64,000 nt of DNA from Flavobacterium sp. HSC-61S13 (GTDB lineage Bacteria; Bacteroidota; Bacteroidia; Flavobacteriales; Flavobacteriaceae): NCBI RefSeq assembly GCF_024171535.1, contig NZ_JALJZV010000003.1, forward strand, positions 124,001 to 188,000. The letters run 5' to 3'. The position numbers and the translations under genes were made by a program. Under the pieces are notes generated by a model. It was not told the DNA's origin. It made no database searches and worked only from the letters and a program-made list of their open reading frames with translations. The number at the start of each line of letters is the position of its first letter. Position 1 is the first letter of the stretch. Positions 56,724-64,000 of the stretch are shown here, in pieces.

Positions 56724-59700
56724 TTATTTATTGATCTGCACCCATCCCGTTTTGGTTTTACCGTGAGCAATGACTACATAATAATAGGTACCGTCAGGCA
56801 ATAGCTTACCGCCTTTACCTTGTCCTTCCCATTGATCGGTATACGAGCCGTGAAAAGCATATACTTCTGCTCCGTATCTATTGTAAATAACGATGCTGGT
56901 TACCCCGTGCATCGACAAATCAAATCGATCATTTAAACCATCGCCATTCGGTGAAATTCCCTTTGGAATAGGACAATCATTAAAACTAATTTTAAAACTA
57001 CTTTCATCGGTACACAATCCGTCTTCCGACGCCGCATAAACAAAAATTGTCTGAGACTGCGTCAACATACTGCCTACAGCCAATTCCATTCCTTCACCGC
57101 CGGTTTGAGTAAAGTACTTATTATATAGCGGCAATTCTTTTAACTCATAAAGTTTACATTCTAAAACCTCATCATCAAAAATGGCCGCGCTAACCGCTTC
57201 CGTTATACTAACCTGGTAGGAGATTTCTTCGAAACAGCCTTTTCCATTGTCTTGGAATACAAAAATTTCGTTTTTACCAACGTGAGTCAAAATATCTCCT
57301 GCACTATAATTCTCGCCAGTTGCTCCAGCTTTGGTATAATAGTATTGATCGGGCTCTAATGCTGGGAATACATAACTCGCGCAGACCACCACATTTTCTC
57401 TGGCTTCAGGAATCAATCCTTTGGACAATTTAATAGGTAACACAAATACTTCGTGACATCCCGTTTTCAAATATTCCACACGGATATATAGATTTCGCTG
57501 TTCAAGTGGTAATTCCATTTCAAATTTATCCGCGTTTGAAATCGGGTTCTCATTGGCATTAGCTGCCTCCACCGAGGTAAAATAAGCAACTTGATAAGCT
57601 TCTTTTCCAGCCTTTTTAAACATGCCTTCTTCTACTGTAGTCAGATCCACAATTTGGGCGTTTAACGAATATCTGCATACCTCCAATGTTACTGGTCTGG
57701 CTACAATTGCCGAAATTGGAGGATATATTTCGACTTTTATCGATCCAGTCGCCTCACAATTCACATCGCTATATTTGGCTGAAATTTTATAGGTTCCACT
57801 TTCCTTCACTTCCAAATCAGGCGTATTTTCACCGGGGATTACTACGCCGTCTTTGGTCCATTCAATGACTTGATTATCGGCAATACTTATACCCGACTTA
57901 ATCCATTGGCTACCGCCATCGCATAAGGCATTATTGGTTTCGACTAATAAATCGGCTCCCAAGTCAAGTGTTCCTAAATCAAAACTTCCCGCATTAAAAA
58001 ACACAGCAGAGGTATGGCTAGGGGTATCGCAAAAATCAGCAATAGCCAGTTTAATACGGTACTTTTTACCCGCTTTTACCGCAACCATTTCAGAACTCAT
58101 CGGAACGGTCATCCCGATATAACTAATAGCCGCACCCAGAGGAGCGTCGTTGTTTTCAGCAAAGTGTTTTCCATAATATTCTGGATTTTCACTTTTACAA
58201 GCAGCACCAGATTTATCGGAATCACGAATAGTCGATAAAGCTATAGGTTCCTTAACACCCGGGATTAGAGCCAGATTCTGACCATCACCCGTTGCTACTT
58301 CTGTTAACCATGCAGCAAATAATGCACCTCCAGCCGTACACACAAATTTACAGTTCTTCGAATAACTCTCCGATGCAAATAAATACTCAAATTGGATCGA
58401 GTCTTTAATCGGAATAAAATCAAATTCCAATACAGATACGAATTTCTTATCACCAAAACCAGCACCACCCACTTGTTTGATCACCTCATTCAGATCGGCA
58501 TCACCGGTCCATTCTGGTACCTTTTCTCTAGTTGCATTTGGTGTTGCATAAGGTCCTGGTACGTATTTAACGTTATGAGTGGTTAAGACAATCCCTTCCT
58601 CAAAAGGAAAATCAGATTTGCCTTTATTAAAATAGCCCAAGGTATTGATGGCACTATTCTCACCTGCTCGGTATTTGATGTTGGACACCAAATCGCAATT
58701 GGAGCTAATCAACACGTCCTTTACCAGTTCTTCAACGGTATATTTATCCCCACTAGGGCTTACCTCAAGCGGGTTACCACTCGTTATACACGCATTAAAA
58801 AGATAGTCGGGATTTTTTGTTGTCGTCGCTAAGCGAATTAAGTATTTTTTACCTGGTATCAGATTGCTCATAATTCTCGAATACGACGGGCTACCCAAAG
58901 TAAAACACTCTTTAACCACTTGAGCTGCTGCACCGCCCACTGGTACCATAGCTGTACAATCTACTTCAAATATCGAACCGTATAGATACGGCAAATCCAC
59001 CTTACTCAATACGTTTTTCAAACTCAACATATGTATGGTTGATGTAGCGGTAAACTCAAACCAAACATCAGTACGAGCGGTCGAACTCGATTGACAGCTC
59101 GGCTCTTTAATCACAGAAGCATTAGCTCCTAAAAACGAACCCGACACCACTTGATCGCAATCCAAGCCGCTATTTACCGGAATCTCTATAGGCCCGGCAC
59201 AGCTGTCATTAGCCCCGATTTGGGTTGCAGTGTCAGCCCCCGTTGACCAGTCACTTTTCGAATTGGCATCTGAACATATTGCGCGAACATATACCGTATA
59301 CACTTTTCCAGATTTTAGTCCGCTTAAATGCGTCTTAGGAGTACCGCTTACCTTGATGGTATTCGCAGGATTTCCAGTAGTTGCATCGGCCTTATATTCG
59401 ACAACGATGACCTCCCAATTGGTAATTCCACCATCTTGTTGCCATTCAATATCCACCGAATTGGCGCCTTGTCCCGTTACTGTTACATAATAGGGCTCTG
59501 GACACGCCAATTCTTTCCGAATCAACACATCATCAATCGTAACTATGGTTGTTCCTTTAGACAAAGCGTGCCAAGCAATATTTACATTGCCCGTCACCCC
59601 ACTAATAACAACAACTTCTTCAATGTAAGTCGCGTTGAGATACGTTTTCGAACTCACCACCGTTTTTTTAAACTTGGTTACATCGACACCCTCTGTTGAT

Positions 59701-62579
59701 AAAAGGACCTCAAAATTAGTTTTAGCCGTTGCATTACTCTTATAGCGGTACTTTAATACATAATTACCTCCGTCCAACTTAATCATCGGTGAAATCAACC
59801 AATCGTCGTTGACGATAATATCATTAAAGTCGTACATATTAAGCATCATTGCTCGGTTTCCTTCATATGGACTGCTGGTAGATATTTGCCACATATCATT
59901 TTGTGCTCCCGCTTTATAATTCCCATCAATGATCGTCCAACAACGGATCGATTTAGAATCGAGATTGAATCCTTCCCAGAATGGAGCTTCATAAATGGAA
60001 CAGGCTGTTATAAAGCGAATTGGCCCCGACCAGATACTGGTAGAACCGTCACCACAGATCGTGCGCACATAAAATTCATAATCGGTATTTGGAGCTAAAG
60101 CCTTACCCGTATTATTTGCAACAGTGGCAACATTGTCTTTATTTGACGTGATAGCACCCTTGGTTTTAGGCATTCCTAAACCTTTTTCTTGTACGTAATA
60201 CTCCCAAGAAGTGGCCTTAAAATCATCTGTCCAACTCAAAGAGACCTGAGTGCTTTCAATGTCCTTTACTGCTAAATTTAAAGGTTCAGGGCAACCAAAA
60301 ACCTCTTCCACAAAGACATTGTCAATATAAATATTTGTTGCTCCTACAGCCTTAACATGCCAAGCAATATTAACATCACCACTGATTCCAGAAATAAAGA
60401 CGTATTCCGCTGTCCATTCCGAATTTTTATACGGTTTGACAGCAACTATAGTTTTTGTGAATTTGGATGGATCTATACCGGAATTGGACAAAACCACTTC
60501 GAAATCATTGGAATTGGAAGGTTCTACTTTATAATGATATTTTAAACGGTACGTTTTATTCGCATCAAAAGTGATGGTCGGAGTTACTGCCCAGTCATCG
60601 TGTGTTTTACCCGCTGTTCCTTTAAAATTAAACGATTGTCCTCCTTCATAATTGGTTGAATTTCCACTCCAAATATTGTCGTTTGAACCGATTACCGCAT
60701 CCTTGTTATTATCCAACACGGTCCAGCAACGCATGGTGTTTGAACCGACATTAAAACCTTCCCACATTGGTGTTTTAAAGATATTACAGGCGGTCATAAA
60801 CCTAAAAGGTCCGGACCAAAGGCTAAACTGCCCGTTACCACAAACCGTACGCACATAGTACTCATATTGTGTATTGGGTTGTAAGGCCACACCAGCATTA
60901 TCTTGTGTTATCGGTGTCTGCTTTTTTGTTGTAGCGGTGCCACTACCCGTTGGTTGACCTTTTCCCACTCCTGGAATCTGAACATAGTACTCCCAATTGG
61001 AGGCTTTGAATTCATCGCTCCAGGTCAAATCAACCTGAGCTTGTTGTGGGTTGTCGATTCCCAAATCTAATGGCTCTGGACATGAAACCACCTCTTCAAT
61101 AAAAACATTATCGACACGGATGGTTGTGGCCCCCGTACTGATCACATGCCAGGCAATATTTACAGTACCGCTAAAATCACTGATGAAAGCCGTTTTTTCA
61201 ATATATGTAGCATTTCGATTTGTAGTCGCGGCAACGATTACTTTAGTAAAATTTACTTTGTCTGTACCCTTATTAGACGCTACTACTTCAAATTCATTGG
61301 TGGTCGCAAGCGCTGCTTTATAGTGATATCTCAATCGATATACTTTGTTTGGATCCAGCACTATAGCAGGAGAAACCAACCAATCGTCGTGTTTCGTTGC
61401 AGCACCCGATCCCGAGAAATACAGGGCTTGATCTCCTTCAAAACTATCAAAATTTGGAGACCAGATGTTATTTCCAACTGCAGTGGTGGCATCTTTATTT
61501 CCATCTAATATAGTCCAACAAGCCAATGAGGTGGAGTTTTTATTAAAACCCTCCCAGAATGGGGTTTTTACTTCCAAACAAGCTGTTTTAAATCTAATGG
61601 GACCTACCCATACACTAACACCGCCTTGTCCACAATTGGAACGGATAAAAATTTCATATTCTGTATTGGGTTGCAAATTTCCACCTTGTCCACTCAATCG
61701 AGTTATTGTTGTCGATTTAGTTGCTGACAGATTTCCTGCTCCTACCGGATCACCACCTGCAGCAGCCTGTACATAGTATTCCCAATTGGAATTGATATCG
61801 TCTTTCCATGTTACTTTAACTTGATCCTTAGCGATATCACTGACTACTACATCATCTTGTGGTGCGAAGCAACCCACTTTCTCTACCGTCAGATTATCTA
61901 TAAAAACCATAGTAGGTCCGGTAGAAACCACATGCCATGCTATATTAACATCTGCAGTGATATTCTGTACATAAACGGTTTTTTTAATGTAGTCACCGTT
62001 TCTATAAGTCGCCTTGTCCAATACTGGAGTGGTAAACTGATCTACGGCAATACCTTGAGTTGAAAGCAGTATTTCAAATTCATTTGCAGCTGCTGCATTC
62101 GTCTTGTAATGATACGTGATGGCATAAATTCCTCCGGCCATTTTAAATGTCGGTGAAATTAACCAGTCATCGTGTTTCGTACCGGCACCAGACCCTTGAA
62201 ATTGCATGGTTCGATCGCCCTCTTGAGGACTACTGCTCGATTGTTTCCAGATGTTGTTGCCCGTTGTTGTTGGAGCATCGTTGTTAGCGTCAATAATCGT
62301 CCAACAATCAAAACTAGTCGAAGCGCTATTAAAACCTTCTTTAAACGGCAAAGTATATGCAGCACATACCGCCTTTAACTGTTTCACATTATGAGATGGC
62401 TTTTGCTCCTGTCGTTTGGGATCTAAGCGTTCCATAATGTTCTTTTCGCTCCAATGTTTTACCTCCGAAAGGAGTTTATTACTGCCATGGAACAAAGAAG
62501 TGAACTTGCTTTCTGCTGTTGTTGCATACATGATAATGCTAAAGAATAACAGCAGAAAAAATAATAACCATTTTTTCAT
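56724..62579 (-). CDS. Giant T9SS type B modular surface protein G6
   Basis: 1951 residues from ATG 62579 (MKKWLLFFLLLFFSIIMYA). The open frame extends 19 codons further upstream to 62636, but the -7 box lies inside that extension, so the longer start would not be transcribed. A ~55-residue spacer follows the signal peptide. Four J-like plus FN3 units (E-G-F-N near 81, 345, 606 and 870), a beta domain (~1125, N-D-S-C-A-G-P), choice-of-anchor L (~1275-1560), an Ig-like region and the type B sorting domain (1869-1951) complete it. It pairs with G2 in signal peptide, spacer and promoter. Probable T9SS-exported adhesin-like protein. Confidence 0.92.
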   Translation of the reverse strand: MKKWLLFFLLLFFSIIMYATTAESKFTSLFHGSNKLLSEVKHWSEKNIMERLDPKRQEQKPSHNVKQLKAVCAAYTLPFKEGFNSASTSFDCWTIIDANNDAPTTTGNNIWKQSSSSPQEGDRTMQFQGSGAGTKHDDWLISPTFKMAGGIYAITYHYKTNAAAANEFEILLSTQGIAVDQFTTPVLDKATYRNGDYIKKTVYVQNITADVNIAWHVVSTGPTMVFIDNLTVEKVGCFAPQDDVVVSDIAKDQVKVTWKDDINSNWEYYVQAAAGGDPVGAGNLSATKSTTITRLSGQGGNLQPNTEYEIFIRSNCGQGGVSVWVGPIRFKTACLEVKTPFWEGFNKNSTSLACWTILDGNKDATTAVGNNIWSPNFDSFEGDQALYFSGSGAATKHDDWLVSPAIVLDPNKVYRLRYHYKAALATTNEFEVVASNKGTDKVNFTKVIVAATTNRNATYIEKTAFISDFSGTVNIAWHVISTGATTIRVDNVFIEEVVSCPEPLDLGIDNPQQAQVDLTWSDEFKASNWEYYVQIPGVGKGQPTGSGTATTKKQTPITQDNAGVALQPNTQYEYYVRTVCGNGQFSLWSGPFRFMTACNIFKTPMWEGFNVGSNTMRCWTVLDNNKDAVIGSNDNIWSGNSTNYEGGQSFNFKGTAGKTHDDWAVTPTITFDANKTYRLKYHYKVEPSNSNDFEVVLSNSGIDPSKFTKTIVAVKPYKNSEWTAEYVFISGISGDVNIAWHVKAVGATNIYIDNVFVEEVFGCPEPLNLAVKDIESTQVSLSWTDDFKATSWEYYVQEKGLGMPKTKGAITSNKDNVATVANNTGKALAPNTDYEFYVRTICGDGSTSIWSGPIRFITACSIYEAPFWEGFNLDSKSIRCWTIIDGNYKAGAQNDMWQISTSSPYEGNRAMMLNMYDFNDIIVNDDWLISPMIKLDGGNYVLKYRYKSNATAKTNFEVLLSTEGVDVTKFKKTVVSSKTYLNATYIEEVVVISGVTGNVNIAWHALSKGTTIVTIDDVLIRKELACPEPYYVTVTGQGANSVDIEWQQDGGITNWEVIVVEYKADATTGNPANTIKVSGTPKTHLSGLKSGKVYTVYVRAICSDANSKSDWSTGADTATQIGANDSCAGPIEIPVNSGLDCDQVVSGSFLGANASVIKEPSCQSSSTARTDVWFEFTATSTIHMLSLKNVLSKVDLPYLYGSIFEVDCTAMVPVGGAAAQVVKECFTLGSPSYSRIMSNLIPGKKYLIRLATTTKNPDYLFNACITSGNPLEVSPSGDKYTVEELVKDVLISSNCDLVSNIKYRAGENSAINTLGYFNKGKSDFPFEEGIVLTTHNVKYVPGPYATPNATREKVPEWTGDADLNEVIKQVGGAGFGDKKFVSVLEFDFIPIKDSIQFEYLFASESYSKNCKFVCTAGGALFAAWLTEVATGDGQNLALIPGVKEPIALSTIRDSDKSGAACKSENPEYYGKHFAENNDAPLGAAISYIGMTVPMSSEMVAVKAGKKYRIKLAIADFCDTPSHTSAVFFNAGSFDLGTLDLGADLLVETNNALCDGGSQWIKSGISIADNQVIEWTKDGVVIPGENTPDLEVKESGTYKISAKYSDVNCEATGSIKVEIYPPISAIVARPVTLEVCRYSLNAQIVDLTTVEEGMFKKAGKEAYQVAYFTSVEAANANENPISNADKFEMELPLEQRNLYIRVEYLKTGCHEVFVLPIKLSKGLIPEARENVVVCASYVFPALEPDQYYYTKAGATGENYSAGDILTHVGKNEIFVFQDNGKGCFEEISYQVSITEAVSAAIFDDEVLECKLYELKELPLYNKYFTQTGGEGMELAVGSMLTQSQTIFVYAASEDGLCTDESSFKISFNDCPIPKGISPNGDGLNDRFDLSMHGVTSIVIYNRYGAEVYAFHGSYTDQWEGQGKGGKLLPDGTYYYVVIAHGKTKTGWVQINK

Positions 62580-62610
62580 AATACTATAAGCGTGTTTTTG
62601 GATGTAACGC

Positions 62611-62618
62611 CAAATATA
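62611..62618 (-). promoter_or_regulatory. -7 promoter box of G6
   Basis: TATATTTG on the minus strand, 31 nt upstream of the ATG at 62579. The 20 nt before it (GTGTGGTTAAATTAAAAGTA) resemble those before G2. Confidence 0.6.
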
Positions 62619-62900
62619 TACTTTTAATTTAACCACACCTTAACAGTTTTGTTACAAACCGATTGCTAACTGCTTGATTAGAACCATTCAAGATAAAATT
62701 AACGCGTATTTATCTAGAGGTTTTTAACAGTCTTTAAATCAAAGAATCCCAATTGTTAGTATAACTATAATACATAATTAACTTTTTATCCTAAAAAATT
62801 ATCTTTATATTTATAAAGCAGGTAATTGGAATAGAAATACTGTTTGGCCCGTTGTTGCTTTACGAGCTAAAGAATAAAACATTTTGAACCTAATTTTCAT

Positions 62901-62908
62901 TACTTTTG
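62901..62908 (+). promoter_or_regulatory. Candidate -7 box of hflX
   Basis: TACTTTTG fits TAnnTTTG and lies 17 nt before the ATG. No -33 TTTG stands at the usual 19-23 nt; the nearest is at 14 nt, so the call is weak. Confidence 0.4.
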
Positions 62909-62925
62909 TAATACAAACTCAGACT

Positions 62926-64000
62926 ATGTTAGACAAAGAAGAAATAAATTTTGAAAGATCCGTAATTGTTGGAATCATCACCCAAAATCAAGATGAGGAA
63001 ACTTTGAATGAATATTTAGAAGAATTAGAGTTTTTAACCTATACTGCTGGTGGAAAAGTGATCAAACGCTTTACTCAGAAGATGGAACAACCGAACCCAA
63101 AGACTTTTGTTGGTACGGGAAAGATGGAAGAAATACACACTTATATTCTAGAAAACGATATTAGTACGCTTATTTTTGATGATGAATTGACCCCTGCGCA
63201 ACAAAAAAATATTTCCAAAATAATCGACTGTAAGGTTTTGGACCGGACCAATTTAATCTTGGATATTTTCGCACAGCGAGCGCAGACCTCTTATGCTAGA
63301 ACACAGGTTGAACTCGCTCAATTTCAATACATACTACCTCGACTGTCAGGAATGTGGACCCACTTAGAGCGACAACGTGGAGGAATTGGTATGCGTGGTC
63401 CAGGAGAAACAGAGATTGAAACGGATAGACGTATTGTCAGAGATCGTATTGCGCTATTAAAAGACAAGATCAAAGTTATCGACAAGCAAATGTCTATACA
63501 ACGAGGTAATCGCGGTGCTATGGTACGTGTAGCCTTAGTAGGATATACCAACGTTGGCAAGTCCACTTTGATGAATGCCATTGGAAAAAGTGAAGTTTTC
63601 GTTGAGAACAAATTATTTGCCACCCTGGATACCACCGTTCGAAAAGTGGTCATTGGCAACTTACCATTTTTACTATCTGATACGGTTGGTTTTATTCGAA
63701 AATTGCCGACGCAATTGGTAGAGTCGTTTAAAAGTACTCTGGACGAAGTTCGAGAAGCGGATTTGCTGCTTCACGTGGTCGATATTTCTCACCACGATTT
63801 TGAAAACCACATCGAGTCGGTGAATCAAATTTTAAAAGACATCAAAAGTGATAATAAGCCAATTATTATGATTTTCAATAAAATCGACGCTTATCATCCC
63901 GAAGTTATTGAGGAAGATGATTTAATGACAGAAAGAACCTCAAAACACAACAGTATAGAGGATTGGAAAAAGACTTGGATGTCAAGAGTTGGTGCCGACA
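62926..64000 (+). CDS. hflX: GTPase HflX (C-terminus outside window)
   Basis: 358 codons visible of an expected ~400-430. HflX is a ribosome-associated GTPase that splits stalled ribosomes under stress. Visible features are the N-terminal HflX domain with F-V-G-T-G-K-M-E-E-I, the glycine-rich R-Q-R-G-G-I-G-M-R-G-P-G-E-T-E-I-E-T-D-R linker, then the G domain: G1 G-Y-T-N-V-G-K-S-T, G2 around T-L-D-T-T, G3 D-T-V-G-F, and G4 N-K-I-D. It is the only plus-strand gene and diverges from G6 across a ~346-nt gap. It appears to be ordinary core genome and marks the edge of the accessory region. Confidence 0.95.
   Translation, partial: MLDKEEINFERSVIVGIITQNQDEETLNEYLEELEFLTYTAGGKVIKRFTQKMEQPNPKTFVGTGKMEEIHTYILENDISTLIFDDELTPAQQKNISKIIDCKVLDRTNLILDIFAQRAQTSYARTQVELAQFQYILPRLSGMWTHLERQRGGIGMRGPGETEIETDRRIVRDRIALLKDKIKVIDKQMSIQRGNRGAMVRVALVGYTNVGKSTLMNAIGKSEVFVENKLFATLDTTVRKVVIGNLPFLLSDTVGFIRKLPTQLVESFKSTLDEVREADLLLHVVDISHHDFENHIESVNQILKDIKSDNKPIIMIFNKIDAYHPEVIEEDDLMTERTSKHNSIEDWKKTWMSRVGAD

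Noticed and set aside
62580..62636. N-terminal extension of G6 (19 codons)
   Set aside because: The -7 box TATATTTG lies inside it, and residues before the second Met do not look like a signal peptide, whereas MKKWLLFFLLL does.
1..64000. tRNA or rRNA genes, phage genes, replication origin
   Set aside because: No cloverleaf, rRNA segment, integrase or origin-like repeats were recognised on either strand.

Overview
The window looks like a chromosomal accessory region of a Bacteroidota species, most likely a flavobacterium. The DNA is AT-rich. Six giant surface proteins end in the type B sorting signal of the type IX secretion system (T9SS), there is a PorP/SprF family gene, -7 boxes follow the Bacteroidetes TAnnTTTG form, and the IS is of a type common in this phylum. 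Almost everything is on the minus strand; only hflX, running off the right edge, is on the plus strand.

Layout from left to right. (1) 1-7189 and 7632-13466: two giant modular T9SS type B proteins, G1 (its last ~80 codons lie outside the window) and G2. (2) 13964-14473: a small protein with a Cys-rich N-terminus. (3) 14.6-22.3 kb: a toxin-tail and immunity yard. It holds five copies of a ~215-240 bp hairpin-bearing repeat, an IS1380-family element inserted in one of them, two orphan Rhs-core/C-terminal-tail fragments, a headless toxin stub and several small membrane or lipoprotein genes that look like immunity genes. (4) 21950-34817: the active-looking polymorphic toxin operon. It comprises a T9SS type A protein broken by an in-frame TAG, a 3575-residue SpvB/VCBS/RHS protein with a C-terminal toxin-like tail, and an Imm53-like immunity gene. 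(5) 35515-62579: four more giant T9SS type B proteins (G3-G6), with a PorP/SprF gene directly after G4 and the relic of a further family member between G5 and G6. (6) 62926-64000: start of hflX.

The giant proteins share one plan: signal peptide, four to six repeats of a ~262-residue unit (choice-of-anchor J-like beta-sandwich plus fibronectin III), a ~130-residue beta domain, a choice-of-anchor L domain, an Ig-like region and an ~83-residue type B C-terminal domain. They are probably exported adhesin-like filaments, and the PorP/SprF protein is a candidate partner for that export. In the toxin region, silent Rhs-core fragments next to different tails and different immunity genes suggest a reservoir for swapping toxin tails into the expressed RHS gene. 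The repeat elements bracket these cassettes and seem to have shaped the region.

All function calls come from reading the sequence and recalling families; no database search was run. Domain boundaries are estimates.
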